A stretch of DNA of 57,703 nucleotides from Riemerella columbipharyngis (GCF_900101995.1 NZ_FNAS01000016.1:1-57703); one strand, 5' to 3'. Shown: positions 34,955 to 44,549, counted from the stretch's first letter. Made by a program: numbers and translations. The notes: generated from the sequence alone by a model not told the origin.

Positions 34955-36022
34955 ATGAATATTGAGGATCTCTTTGCACCTTTTGAAAAACCGAAAGTAA
35001 AGGACTGGCAGATGGGGAATTTGGTAAGTCCTGAGATGTTAAAAGACAGTATTGCACTGATTTTTTGCTCTGATGATAGGGGGGCTAACGGTAAGCCAGA
35101 GGCTAAAGATTTCTCACTATTCAGAGAGGTGTTTTACAAGCTTTCAAAATCTGATTTTGAAATACCTGTCTCCGATTTAGGCGATCTCATCTCTGGGAAA
35201 AACAATGAGGATACTCACTATGTCATTAAAGAATTGGTACACAAATGTCTTCAAGATAATATTCTGCCTATCATTATTGGAGGGAGTTTAGATTTGTCCT
35301 ATGCATTGGCAGAGGGAATTTCTCTCCACAAGAAAAGTATTCAATATACCCAGATAAATCCATTTATTGATTTAGAAAATGAAGGAGGCAGGCTTTCGGA
35401 AAAGAATTATCTTTACCGATTGCTAAGTGAGGATAAGATATCTATTTCTAAGTACAACCATATTGGTTATCAAACACATTTAGTGTCCAGAGCTGCCATA
35501 AAATTATTGAAAGAGGTAGATTTTAATGCTATGAGGTTGGGAGAAATAATGGGAGATGTTACTAGCGTAGAGCCTTTTTTCAGGCGTTCGGATCTTACGA
35601 CAGTCAGCTGCGATGCAGTGGAGAGTTTTGGAATTCCGTTTTCTTTTAATCCTAATGTAAATGGCTTAAACAATAGAGAAATCTGTGCTATAATGAAAGA
35701 GGTAGGAATGGGGGAAAGATTGTCCGGTGTGGGAATTTTTAATTTTAATTATTATTCATGCAATAAGCTCAATATCCAGCTTTTAGCACAGATGCTTTGG
35801 TATCTTGTGGAGGGGATAAATATACAGAGACTACACCCTAAGGAAAGAAATTATGAAACATTTTTCGTTATGATAAATGATACGGAATATTGTTTCAAAA
35901 GAGACAGCTTCAGTGGGCTTTGGTATTTTGGAAATTCGGAAAATATTGAGCAATGCATTCCTTGCACCGAAAATGATTATCACTTGGCTAAAAAAGGAAT
36001 CTTAAATATTCGGTTACAATGA
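34955..36022 (+). CDS. Arginase/formimidoylglutamase-fold protein lacking metal ligands
   Basis: The 355-residue protein has an arginase-like layout, with LPIIIGGSLDLSYALAEG where ureohydrolases have GGDHS, INPFIDLEN in place of DAHxD, and TTVSCDAVES in place of SxDxDxxDP. Most metal-binding His and Asp residues are therefore absent, so normal manganese-dependent hydrolysis is unlikely. Similar degenerate arginase-family proteins seem common in Flavobacteriia beside topA. It could be structural or bind another ligand. It follows topA closely and overlaps the glycosyltransferase start (ATGA). Confidence 0.75.
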   Translation: MNIEDLFAPFEKPKVKDWQMGNLVSPEMLKDSIALIFCSDDRGANGKPEAKDFSLFREVFYKLSKSDFEIPVSDLGDLISGKNNEDTHYVIKELVHKCLQDNILPIIIGGSLDLSYALAEGISLHKKSIQYTQINPFIDLENEGGRLSEKNYLYRLLSEDKISISKYNHIGYQTHLVSRAAIKLLKEVDFNAMRLGEIMGDVTSVEPFFRRSDLTTVSCDAVESFGIPFSFNPNVNGLNNREICAIMKEVGMGERLSGVGIFNFNYYSCNKLNIQLLAQMLWYLVEGINIQRLHPKERNYETFFVMINDTEYCFKRDSFSGLWYFGNSENIEQCIPCTENDYHLAKKGILNIRLQ

Positions 36023-37011
36023 TAAAAGTTTCTGTAATAGTACCGGTATATAATGTGGAGAGATATTTGGATAAATGTCTTTCTTCGCTTGTGAATCAGA
36101 CACTGGAAGAGATTGAGATTATTGTTGTGAACGACGGTAGCACCGATACTTCGCAGAGTATTATAGATGAATTTTATCATCAATATCCGGCTAAAATAAA
36201 ACCTTATACCAAAGAGAACGGGGGGCTGAGTGATGCGAGGAATTTTGGTATTGATAGGGCTTCGGGGCGGTATATTGCTTTTGTGGATAGCGATGATTAT
36301 GTGTCTGAAACGATGATGGAAGACTTGTACAATTTGGGCGAAAAACATAATGCAGATATCACAATTTGCAATATTCAGAAAGTAGATGAAAATGGGACGG
36401 TAACACAGAAGCTTACACAAATACCTAATATGCCTGAAAAAATAATTTTGAGAGAACATTTTTCGGTGTTTTCGGATTTAAGCTATTTTGCCTGTAACAA
36501 AATTTTTAGAAAAGAATTGTTTGAAGGCAACAGGTTTAAAAAAGGGGCACATTTTGAAGATATACAGCTTATTCCTCAGCTTTTACTGAAGAGTACAGTG
36601 GTAGCACAAACACAGAAGTTTCATTATCAATATCTTGAAAGACAAGACTCCATTACCAAAACCCATACGGAAAGAGGGCTAGATATTCTTAAGGCTGTGG
36701 AAGATGTGGAAAAAGCTTTTGCAAAATCACAATATAAATATGATAAGAAAGCTTTGGAAAACTTTTGTATTTTAGAAGGAGTATATACATTCTTAGCCTA
36801 TTTAGCTTTTGTGAGAGATGATAAAATTTATCGAGAAATGTCTTCTCAGCTACGCCGTTTTAGGGATGATAGAAATTTAAATTTGAAAAAAATATTGTTT
36901 TATAAGAGATTTGGTAAAAATTATCTCGTATCTTTGTATTACAAAAAAAAGATTTATTATTTATTATATTTTTTTCATCAGTATTGGATTTTGAGAAAGA
37001 TATTAAAATAA
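36019..37011 (+). CDS. Glycosyltransferase family 2
   Basis: The 330-residue protein has the GT-A start KVSVIVPVYNVERYLDKCL, the VNDGSTD nucleotide-binding motif and the metal-binding VDSDD segment. The basic C-terminus (KKKIYYLLYFFHQYW) may lie on the membrane. It adds a sugar to a lipid-linked surface polysaccharide; the specific sugar cannot be told. It is the first gene of the polysaccharide operon and overlaps the arginase-fold gene by four bases. Confidence 0.88.
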   Translation: MIKVSVIVPVYNVERYLDKCLSSLVNQTLEEIEIIVVNDGSTDTSQSIIDEFYHQYPAKIKPYTKENGGLSDARNFGIDRASGRYIAFVDSDDYVSETMMEDLYNLGEKHNADITICNIQKVDENGTVTQKLTQIPNMPEKIILREHFSVFSDLSYFACNKIFRKELFEGNRFKKGAHFEDIQLIPQLLLKSTVVAQTQKFHYQYLERQDSITKTHTERGLDILKAVEDVEKAFAKSQYKYDKKALENFCILEGVYTFLAYLAFVRDDKIYREMSSQLRRFRDDRNLNLKKILFYKRFGKNYLVSLYYKKKIYYLLYFFHQYWILRKILK

Positions 37012-37017
37012 ACGCAG

Positions 37018-38136
37018 ATGCATATTGTATTTCTACATCCTGTATTTACGGTAGTTACATTGATTCTTATAGGGTACAACTTTTTAGAAGTTTACAACTA
37101 TAAGAATTATAAATCTTTGTGGATTGTATGTGGAGTGATGATTTTGTTAATAGGGCTTAGATCTTGGATAGGAGCAGATTATGGAGAGTATGTGAAAATG
37201 TATAATTATTTTGGTTTGAATTATCTATTTTCTGATATATTTAAAGGCTGGGCTTTCAAAGATACGGGACTTGGGGTAGAGTGGCTTTATGTTTTATTTG
37301 GCAAAATATTTTTTTTATTTGGACTACCTTTTTTTATATTTACATTGTTTGTAAGTGTTATTTCATTGGTTCCCAAATTTTATTTTTTTGAGAAAGTATC
37401 TGTCTATCCGGCGTTGAGTATCTTGCTGTATATGTATCCGTCTTATTTTTCGGCTGATGGAGGGCATATGAGGCAGGCAATAGCAATGGGCTTGGTCATG
37501 ATTTCTTTTCTTTTTATTCAGAGAAGGAATCTATTAATGTTTTTGTTTATATTGTACATAGCGGTAGGTTTCCATAAATCAACGGTTATTTTTCTTCCCG
37601 CATATTGGCTTGCTATTATACCTATGAATTCAAAAAAAATAGTAGCGGTAGTTCTTTTCAGTATGCTATTATCACCATTGCACATATATGATTATTTTTC
37701 AGTATTTAATGCCATAGCACCATCGGAGATATATCAAGGATTTTCAGATTATAGTGATATAACAGCAGATACAAATAGGATAGGGTTTATGGATACTATT
37801 AGTATGTTTTACCTTTATTTTATAGTAACATTTGACAAAGCTGCGTGTAGAAAGATTCCGTATTATGAGTATATGAGAAATATAAGTGTGGTAGGAGTCT
37901 GTTTATTTTATATTTTTAGGGGGAGTCCTATCTTTTCTACTAGGCTTACGGCTATTTATTTTATTTTTATGATTATAACAATTCCTAATATATTAGCATC
38001 TGTTGGAAATAAAAACTTGCAAAAGTATTTGCATATTATATTGATTTTATACATAATATTTTATTATTTTGTATATACTTCTTTTCAAGCAAGAGCAGGA
38101 TATATAATGGGAGTTTATAGAAATTATTTATGGTAA
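37018..38136 (+). CDS. EpsG-family polysaccharide polymerase (Wzy-like)
   Basis: The 372-residue protein has about ten membrane segments and the EpsG start pattern (LIGLRSWIGADYGEYVKMYNYF), with SADGGHMRQAIAMGLVMISF in the middle. EpsG/Wzy proteins polymerise repeat units at the periplasmic side. The codon use is very A/T-rich (many TTT and ATA), lower in GC than neighbours, as is common for polysaccharide genes. It overlaps the next gene by seven bases. Confidence 0.75.
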   Translation: MHIVFLHPVFTVVTLILIGYNFLEVYNYKNYKSLWIVCGVMILLIGLRSWIGADYGEYVKMYNYFGLNYLFSDIFKGWAFKDTGLGVEWLYVLFGKIFFLFGLPFFIFTLFVSVISLVPKFYFFEKVSVYPALSILLYMYPSYFSADGGHMRQAIAMGLVMISFLFIQRRNLLMFLFILYIAVGFHKSTVIFLPAYWLAIIPMNSKKIVAVVLFSMLLSPLHIYDYFSVFNAIAPSEIYQGFSDYSDITADTNRIGFMDTISMFYLYFIVTFDKAACRKIPYYEYMRNISVVGVCLFYIFRGSPIFSTRLTAIYFIFMIITIPNILASVGNKNLQKYLHIILILYIIFYYFVYTSFQARAGYIMGVYRNYLW

Positions 38137-40115
38137 TGGAGTATCAAAATACAATAGAGTTTTTTTTTAGAGATATAGGAGTTCCTTTTTTTACCTTAAA
38201 GGTAATTTTAGGCTTTATTGTACCTATTATTCTTTGCAATATTTGTATTCCGACTATACTTAAAATTTCTAAAAGAAAAAATCTTATGGATGAACCGGGA
38301 ATAAGGAGTTCTCATAATAGAAAGATTCCCAATTTGGGGGGGATAGCCATATTTTATGGAATAAGTATATGTGTCCCTTTATTTGCTTATCAGCTTTTCG
38401 AAACTTATAAGTTTCTTTTTCCTGCATTAGTAATTTTACTGTATATAGGCGTGATGGATGATATTGTCGTTACCAGGGCTCTGAAAAAATTGATTGTTCA
38501 GCTTATAGTCGCAACATTAATCGTGGTAGGCTCTGATGTTAGAATAAAAAGTCTTTTTGGGCTTTTTGGAATTCACGAATTAAACTATGTATTCAGCGTA
38601 TTATTCAGTATAGTTACATTTATTATTATTATCAATTCTTTTAATTTAATAGATGGGATAGATGGCTTGTCGGCTTCTTTTGCAATAGTATGTTATATAG
38701 TGTATGCAATTAGCTATTATCGATTGGGAAGTCACAACTATCCAATGGTGATATTCTGTATTATTATAATAGGTGCTTTGGTAGGTTTTCTGAGGTTTAA
38801 TTTGTCTAAAGGGAGAAAGAAAATATTTATGGGAGATACTGGCTCTCTAATTATTGGTTTTTTACTGGCTTTTACTTCTATATATTTTATTAATATATTT
38901 GTCGTAGGTAAAGGAACGGGAGATATTCTGACATATCATTTATCTACGGCTCCGGTAATTGCGTTTTCTCTATTGATTTTACCAATGATAGATACCCTTA
39001 ATGTGATTATTATTCGTATTCTAAAAAAGCGATCTCCCTTTGAAGCAGATAAAAATCATATTCATCATAAGTGGTTGAAATTAGGTATGAGTCATATAAA
39101 TACAACATTTTGTATGGTTTTCTATTACTTATTTATTATTTTTGTCGCCTATAAGTTTAGACACATAGACATAAATTTATTATTTATTTTAATTTTATCA
39201 TTAGGTTTTTTGGGGGCTTATATACCCGACATTATCTATTGGCATAAAAAAAGAAGACGTATGAAAAATACTAAAATATTAGCCTTGTTATTCTTGATTT
39301 CTCTTATTTCTAAATCTTGTATTACAACAAAAGAAGTAAGATATCTTCAGCCTAACGAACATTTAACTTTAAACGAAAAAGGTTTAATACCTTATTCTTA
39401 TGAAGAATATAAAGTTACTAAAAATGATATATTCAGGCTCAATGTTATTACCACGCCGGAAGGGGATGCCGCACAGTTCTATTCTGCTTATAATACTTCT
39501 GGTGTGGCCGGTGTCGGAAATGTTGTCTCAAACAGAGGAGGACAAAGTGGTACTGTCAATGGAGGGAATGCCAGTTTTTATTTTGATGGAATAAAAGTGA
39601 ATGAAGATGGAAATATTTATGTTTTTGGAATAGGAAATATAGCTGCAGAGGGGCGTAAAGTATCGGATATTCAGAAAGATATACAAGAAAAAGTGGATGA
39701 GAATTTTCTTGAAGGAAAATCAGAAGTGAGACTAAATTTAGATGGAATTACATACTATATCTTAGGCGATTTAGAAACCGTAGGAATGGCGGGAGAAAAA
39801 AAATATTATAAACAGCATCTCAGTATCATAGAGGCTTTGGCGGCTAATGGAGGACTTAATAGAACGGTAGATAAAAGAAATATAATTTTAGAAAGACATT
39901 ATCCTGAAGGCATAAAGAGGGTAAAGTTAGATTTAACAAGAGAAGATATAATGAATTCCCCATATTATTGGGTACAAAATGGTGATGTTATTTTGCTGAA
40001 TACTCGTGAGAAAAGTTTGTATGGATTCGGAAAAGAGCCGCTTCAAACGCTTACAACGGGGGTTTCTCTTGTTACAACGGCCTTGTCCATATATTTACTA
40101 ATTTCAAGATTTTAA
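38130..40115 (+). CDS. WecA-like sugar-phosphate transferase joined to Wza-like export lipoprotein
   Basis: Residues 1-377 form a MraY/WecA-type undecaprenyl-phosphate sugar-1-phosphate transferase with many membrane helices, MDDIV, NLIDGIDGLSA (about residue 172), GDTGSL and NHIHHKW (about 310). Residues 378-661 start MKNTKILALLFLISLISKSC, a lipoprotein signal, and contain a polysaccharide export/SLBB region (YKVTKNDIFRLNVI). The two are normally separate genes. Here no stop lies between them. With one base fewer in the A7 tract (39246-39252) the transferase would end WHKKEDV at a TGA overlapping the second ATG. A mutation, a sequencing error or a real fusion are all possible. Confidence 0.7.
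   Translation: MVMEYQNTIEFFFRDIGVPFFTLKVILGFIVPIILCNICIPTILKISKRKNLMDEPGIRSSHNRKIPNLGGIAIFYGISICVPLFAYQLFETYKFLFPALVILLYIGVMDDIVVTRALKKLIVQLIVATLIVVGSDVRIKSLFGLFGIHELNYVFSVLFSIVTFIIIINSFNLIDGIDGLSASFAIVCYIVYAISYYRLGSHNYPMVIFCIIIIGALVGFLRFNLSKGRKKIFMGDTGSLIIGFLLAFTSIYFINIFVVGKGTGDILTYHLSTAPVIAFSLLILPMIDTLNVIIIRILKKRSPFEADKNHIHHKWLKLGMSHINTTFCMVFYYLFIIFVAYKFRHIDINLLFILILSLGFLGAYIPDIIYWHKKRRRMKNTKILALLFLISLISKSCITTKEVRYLQPNEHLTLNEKGLIPYSYEEYKVTKNDIFRLNVITTPEGDAAQFYSAYNTSGVAGVGNVVSNRGGQSGTVNGGNASFYFDGIKVNEDGNIYVFGIGNIAAEGRKVSDIQKDIQEKVDENFLEGKSEVRLNLDGITYYILGDLETVGMAGEKKYYKQHLSIIEALAANGGLNRTVDKRNIILERHYPEGIKRVKLDLTREDIMNSPYYWVQNGDVILLNTREKSLYGFGKEPLQTLTTGVSLVTTALSIYLLISRF
39261..40115 (+). CDS. 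Wza-like polysaccharide export lipoprotein (internal start)
   Basis: Read from ATG 39261 this is a 284-residue outer-membrane polysaccharide export protein. It has a signal peptide with lipobox ISKSC (Cys near residue 20), a Poly_export domain, an SLBB-type domain (YYILGDLETVGMAG) and a C-terminal hydrophobic segment (TALSIYLLI). It would form the export channel and work with the Wzc-like protein encoded four bases downstream. An internal signal peptide in a long fusion would be strange, which favours translation from this start. Confidence 0.65.
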   Translation: MKNTKILALLFLISLISKSCITTKEVRYLQPNEHLTLNEKGLIPYSYEEYKVTKNDIFRLNVITTPEGDAAQFYSAYNTSGVAGVGNVVSNRGGQSGTVNGGNASFYFDGIKVNEDGNIYVFGIGNIAAEGRKVSDIQKDIQEKVDENFLEGKSEVRLNLDGITYYILGDLETVGMAGEKKYYKQHLSIIEALAANGGLNRTVDKRNIILERHYPEGIKRVKLDLTREDIMNSPYYWVQNGDVILLNTREKSLYGFGKEPLQTLTTGVSLVTTALSIYLLISRF

Positions 40116-40118
40116 ACT

Positions 40119-42593
40119 ATGATTCCGGAAAAAAATATCTCTGAAAAGCATATACATACAGAAGAAAAAGAAAAAATAGGAACTTTTGAATTTTTTGATA
40201 TAGAGCATTTTTTGAGGAGAGTTCTCAAAAATTGGTATTGGTTTCTTATTCTTGCTTTTATTGGATATTTAGGAGCATTTATTTATAAAAGATATTTTGT
40301 ACAATATTTCTATGCTTCTAAAATATCTCTTAATGTATCAAAAAATACATCTAGCTATACTGGAGCTAACTCTATTAATTTCATTTGGGGACAAAGTTCA
40401 AATTCTGAAGGACTTCTCTTAGAGCGTCTTTTAAAATCGAGAACTCATAATGAAGAGCTTATTAAGAGTTTAGATCTTTTTATTAATTATACAACAAAGG
40501 GAAATATAAAGACTACTTATTTAAGTAAGAGCGATTCTCCTTTTTTTTTAGAAGTAGATAAGTCTCATCCCCAAATAGTGAATATTCCGATTACTTTTAT
40601 TCGAAAAAATGGAGGATATGAGGTTAATTTACCAGAAAAATTACCGAGTACTGCATATATTTATAATACAGAATCTTTCGTTCAAGTTAAAGCAGTTCAT
40701 CCTAAACCACAATTTATAAAATTTAATGAATGGTATGAGATGCCGTACCTTAAGTTTAAAATTGTAAAAAACCCGATTACTCCTGCCAAAAAACTAGATA
40801 ATATTATTATAAATTTGAGAACGATAGAACAAACTATACAGAGTATTTTAGGATCTATAAATGTGCAGTTTGATAAGGAATTACCAAGTATAATGTATAT
40901 TACTAAAAAAGGTTATAATGTAAATTCAACAGTAGATTTCTTAAACAATACGGTAAAAGTTCTTATTAAGAAAAGGATGGAGGAACGTCAAAAGATAGAC
41001 AAAAATACATTGGCTTTTATTAAAAAAAATCTTTCTGATATTAAAAAAAGATTAGATTCTAGTACTCAGGCTCTCAATAAAATTAAAATAAATGAGAAAG
41101 TAACTAAAAATACTAGTATAGATTCTACACTATCGGCACTTAAATCTCTTGATGAAGAAAAACAATTATTACTTACAAAGATAGAAACACTGAATAAAGC
41201 AAAAAATGCATTAAATAAAAATATAGATGAAATGCTTTCCTTGCCTTACGATATCTCTGAAGAGGGGTTTTCTACATCTGTAAATGACTTAAAAGAATTG
41301 TATAACAAAAGAGAGCTAATGAGTAAAATTTATACTCCTAACTCTGAACCTATGCTTGAAATTAATAGATTGATAGAACAGGCAAGAAAAAAATCTATTA
41401 TACCTTTACAAAATTATTATGAAAAATATCAGCAAAAACTTAATAAAATCAATGAAACAATCTTTACTAAAGAGCAAGATTTAGAAATATTACCAAGTAA
41501 AGAAAGACGATTCATAGATGCAAAAAGGAGAAATAGTATAAATAATTTTACATATAATAACCTGCTAGAAGCTCAAATAAAAACAGAAATGAGATTGGCG
41601 GTTGCTAGCTCAAATATAGAGATAATAGATCCGGCAAAGAATTATGGACAAGGGCCAATAGGGCCTAATACTTCGTTATTAGGAGTAGGAGTTATTTCTG
41701 TGCTGCTTGTTATACCATTATTGTTAATATTTATTTCAGAAATATTAAATAATAAAATAAGAAAAGTAAGCGAAGTGGTAAGAGCCACAAAAATACCACT
41801 TTTGGGAATTATTGGCGAGAGCTCAGAAGAAGGAAACCTTACAGTGTTGGATAAACCAAAATCTTCTGTAGCAGAGTCTTTTAGAGGAGTTAGGGCTAAT
41901 CTTAAGTTTTTATACGACGAAACTAAACCTGGAGGTAAAGTGATACTAATGACGTCTTCAATAAGTGGAGAAGGAAAAACATATGTATCCATTAACATAG
42001 CTTCTGTACTGGCTCTCAGCGGTAAAAAAGTTATTCTCTTGGGAATGGACCTTAGAAAACCTAAAATATTTGGAGATTTCAATATCAATAATAAGTATGG
42101 GATGTCAAATTACCTTACTGGCGAAATTTCTATGAAGGATATTATCAATAAAACTAAAATTTCAACTTTAGATGTGGTTACCTCTGGACCTATTCCGCCA
42201 AATCCTTCGGAATTACTGATGAGTGATAGGAATCTTCATCTTATAGAGGAGCTTAAAAAGAGTTACGATTTTGTGATTATAGATACGCCTCCAATCGGTT
42301 TGGTAGCAGACTCTTTTGAACTTATGAAGTATAGTGATGCCAATATTTATGTAGTAAGACATGACTATACCGAAAAATATATGCTGAAAATGATTATTGA
42401 GAAATACCACAATAAGGAGGTGAAACATTTAGGATTGGTGTATAACGGGTTCTTTAATAAACAAGGTTATGGCTACGGTTATGGTTATGGTTATGGTTAT
42501 GGTTATGGTTATTTTGAGGAAGATGTTAATTATCAGGAACCAGTAATCATACGGTTGAGGAATAAGATTCGTAAAGTTTTTAATAAAATTTAA
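40119..42593 (+). CDS. Wzc-like polysaccharide co-polymerase / tyrosine autokinase
   Basis: The 824-residue protein has an N-terminal Wzz domain with membrane segment (FLILAFIGYLGAF), long periplasmic coiled coils, a second membrane segment (about residue 515-535) and a cytoplasmic BY-kinase with Walker A SISGEGKT (near residue 616), Walker A' VILLGMDLRKPK and Walker B FVIIDTPP. The C-terminal tail has eight Gly-Tyr pairs, the autophosphorylation cluster that controls chain length and export. It closes the operon with the export lipoprotein. Confidence 0.88.
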   Translation: MIPEKNISEKHIHTEEKEKIGTFEFFDIEHFLRRVLKNWYWFLILAFIGYLGAFIYKRYFVQYFYASKISLNVSKNTSSYTGANSINFIWGQSSNSEGLLLERLLKSRTHNEELIKSLDLFINYTTKGNIKTTYLSKSDSPFFLEVDKSHPQIVNIPITFIRKNGGYEVNLPEKLPSTAYIYNTESFVQVKAVHPKPQFIKFNEWYEMPYLKFKIVKNPITPAKKLDNIIINLRTIEQTIQSILGSINVQFDKELPSIMYITKKGYNVNSTVDFLNNTVKVLIKKRMEERQKIDKNTLAFIKKNLSDIKKRLDSSTQALNKIKINEKVTKNTSIDSTLSALKSLDEEKQLLLTKIETLNKAKNALNKNIDEMLSLPYDISEEGFSTSVNDLKELYNKRELMSKIYTPNSEPMLEINRLIEQARKKSIIPLQNYYEKYQQKLNKINETIFTKEQDLEILPSKERRFIDAKRRNSINNFTYNNLLEAQIKTEMRLAVASSNIEIIDPAKNYGQGPIGPNTSLLGVGVISVLLVIPLLLIFISEILNNKIRKVSEVVRATKIPLLGIIGESSEEGNLTVLDKPKSSVAESFRGVRANLKFLYDETKPGGKVILMTSSISGEGKTYVSINIASVLALSGKKVILLGMDLRKPKIFGDFNINNKYGMSNYLTGEISMKDIINKTKISTLDVVTSGPIPPNPSELLMSDRNLHLIEELKKSYDFVIIDTPPIGLVADSFELMKYSDANIYVVRHDYTEKYMLKMIIEKYHNKEVKHLGLVYNGFFNKQGYGYGYGYGYGYGYGYFEEDVNYQEPVIIRLRNKIRKVFNKI
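42465..42512 (+). repeat. GGTTAT hexanucleotide repeat in the Wzc tyrosine cluster
   Basis: Six perfect GGTTAT copies (42477-42512) follow GGTTAT GGCTAC (42465-42476), encoding eight Gly-Tyr pairs. Copy-number change would add or remove phosphorylatable tyrosines in steps of one without breaking the frame. Confidence 0.9.
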
Positions 42594-42633
42594 GATTTTA
42601 TACTCCTCGTAATTTCGATTTATTATTTTATTT

Positions 42634-43338
42634 ATGCTAAAAGAGAAAATAAATCATATATTTTTTGATTTAGATAATACCCTTTGGGATCACCGTAAGA
42701 ACGCGAGGCTTGCACTAAAAAAGCTTTTTGATAACCATTCTTTGGCAGATAAGCTGAATGTGGATTTTCAAGGTTTTTACAAATGTTACTATAATAGTAA
42801 CGAAAGCCTTTGGGATAAACTGAGAGACGGTAAAATAGACAAAACATATCTGAGAAAACATAGATTCTACGATGTCTTCATAGATTTTGGATTTAATGAT
42901 TTTGAGCTTAGCCAAACTTTTGAAGAACAATTCTTGGAAACCATCATTGAATTTAATGAACTCATTCCGGATGCTCGGGAAATACTTCAATACCTTAGCG
43001 AAAAGGATTATGTTATTCATATTGTATCAAATGGTTTTCAGGAGGTTACCTATCGTAAGATAGAGGGAGGGGCACTCGGGGCATATTTTACAACTGTTAC
43101 CAGTGCCGATGAAGTAGGGGTAAGAAAGCCGAATCCTGAAATTTTCCAATATGCCGTAGATATAGCAGATGCAAAGGTGGAAGAATCTATTTTTATCGGA
43201 GATGATTGGATTGCCGATGCGTTAGGAGCACGGGATTTTGGGATGAAATCCGTATTCTTGGATTTATTTAACCAAAACCCTTATGCAGAGGGTGTTTTAA
43301 CCATCAAAGAACTTAAAGAGATTAAACAAATTCTTTGA
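42634..43338 (+). CDS. HAD-family nucleotidase (YjjG type)
   Basis: The 234-residue protein has HAD motif I HIFFDLDNTLWDH, motif II IVSNGF, the conserved Lys in VRKPNPEIF and motif III FIGDDWIAD. Pattern and length fit the YjjG/YfnB subfamily of pyrimidine 5'-nucleotidases that remove non-canonical nucleotides. It starts 40 bases after the Wzc gene and is convergent with the T9SS plug gene. The actual substrate cannot be read from sequence. Confidence 0.8.
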   Translation: MLKEKINHIFFDLDNTLWDHRKNARLALKKLFDNHSLADKLNVDFQGFYKCYYNSNESLWDKLRDGKIDKTYLRKHRFYDVFIDFGFNDFELSQTFEEQFLETIIEFNELIPDAREILQYLSEKDYVIHIVSNGFQEVTYRKIEGGALGAYFTTVTSADEVGVRKPNPEIFQYAVDIADAKVEESIFIGDDWIADALGARDFGMKSVFLDLFNQNPYAEGVLTIKELKEIKQIL

Positions 43339-43346
43339 TTAAAAAC

Positions 43347-44549
43347 TTATCTGACTGGATTTCGGAGTTCGCCATATCCGATTAGTGCATCATAGTTTTG
43401 TCCGAAAGGATGATAGTAGATAAATGCTTGGTAAAGATTTTCGGTTTCCCAGAAATTCCCATTGATTTCATTATAGTTGAGAGGAGAGTTTCCTTCTTTT
43501 GTCACCAATAGATAGCTGTAAAACCCTTGTTTTAGATAGATTTTGGCAATGTATTGATGGCGGTCTTCATCGTAATGCATTTGGTTGCGTTTATCAGCAG
43601 TATAGTTGTTAAATCCGCCTAAAACATAAATGTCTTTATCCATTTTTTCAGAGTCCAAAGAAAAATAAACCCACGAGTAATCTCCCTCGGTATCGGCATT
43701 CCGCTCCTGTCCCAAATCATTCCGCCGGAAGTAGAACGCTCCGTCTGTATCCGGCTGATATTGATAATTTAGAGGATATGCCGAAACAGGGTAGAGGTAG
43801 GTGTAATTTACATTGTCAATCGTTTCGGCTTTTGCCACCATATCAAACGGCTGGGTTATATTTTTATTGTCAAAATAATAAAACTCGTTATTTCCAGGGA
43901 AGGCTAAAGAAAACTGTTGAAAAACAATTTTATTCCCCATATTGCCGCTTGGCTTTTGCCCAAAAATACCCAGGTTCCAATTATTATTTTGGATAACACT
44001 GAGGGTGATAGAATTGAGATTATTGTCAATATTACCAATCGCTTGAACTTGTATTCTTTGGTTTAGATTCGGCTGTTTGGAAGAGCTGTATCGGCTTATA
44101 TTCAGAGCGACCTGAGCATTGTTTTCTGTAATGCAAAACCGTCTTGTAAATATTGGTCTGGAAGGAGAATCTTTATAGACAATAATTTCGTAATTACCGG
44201 AAATTTTTGGCATCATATCTTTGTTTGGAAAAGACAGGGTGTAGTGGGTGTACTTCTGTAATGTGTTGAAAGAGTATTGGTAATTATTTATAAGTGCATT
44301 AAGGTTGCCGCTGGCATATTCCGTAAAAAAAAGTTCATCATCCTGCCAGTTTCTATCAAAGTGTTTTATCGTGTACCGGTAAGAAGTGTTGCCATTGTCA
44401 AAGTCGTCGAAACTTAAAATTAAATTGTCATTAAAGCCTATTATAGGGGTTTCGTCATTTGTTTTAGGGTTGAATAATTGTATGCTGTGGATGTTTTGTC
44501 CAAATAAAAAACAACCGATGAGTAGTGATAGCAAATGTAATCTTTTCAT
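43347..44549 (-). CDS. Type IX secretion system plug protein (DUF5103)
   Basis: The start MKRLHLLSLLIGCFLFG (ATG 44549) gives a clear signal peptide; the longer frame from 44615 runs into the divergent promoter area. The 400-residue protein is beta-rich, with YTIKHFDRNWQDDELFF, VLGGFNNYTADKRNQM and KQGFYSYLLV, matching DUF5103, the PlugA-type protein that seals the SprA channel of the type IX secretion system. It supports a secretion-competent Flavobacteriia host. Confidence 0.8.
   Translation of the reverse strand: MKRLHLLSLLIGCFLFGQNIHSIQLFNPKTNDETPIIGFNDNLILSFDDFDNGNTSYRYTIKHFDRNWQDDELFFTEYASGNLNALINNYQYSFNTLQKYTHYTLSFPNKDMMPKISGNYEIIVYKDSPSRPIFTRRFCITENNAQVALNISRYSSSKQPNLNQRIQVQAIGNIDNNLNSITLSVIQNNNWNLGIFGQKPSGNMGNKIVFQQFSLAFPGNNEFYYFDNKNITQPFDMVAKAETIDNVNYTYLYPVSAYPLNYQYQPDTDGAFYFRRNDLGQERNADTEGDYSWVYFSLDSEKMDKDIYVLGGFNNYTADKRNQMHYDEDRHQYIAKIYLKQGFYSYLLVTKEGNSPLNYNEINGNFWETENLYQAFIYYHPFGQNYDALIGYGELRNPVR

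Noticed and set aside
39246..39253. A-run between WecA- and Wza-like parts as a ribosomal frameshift site
   Set aside because: A AAA AAG is not in the correct register of the transferase frame and no downstream stem was seen. A one-base indel explains the junction more simply.
42465..42512. GGTTAT repeats as a CRISPR or intergenic repeat array
   Set aside because: The units are contiguous without spacers and encode the Gly-Tyr tail of Wzc in frame.
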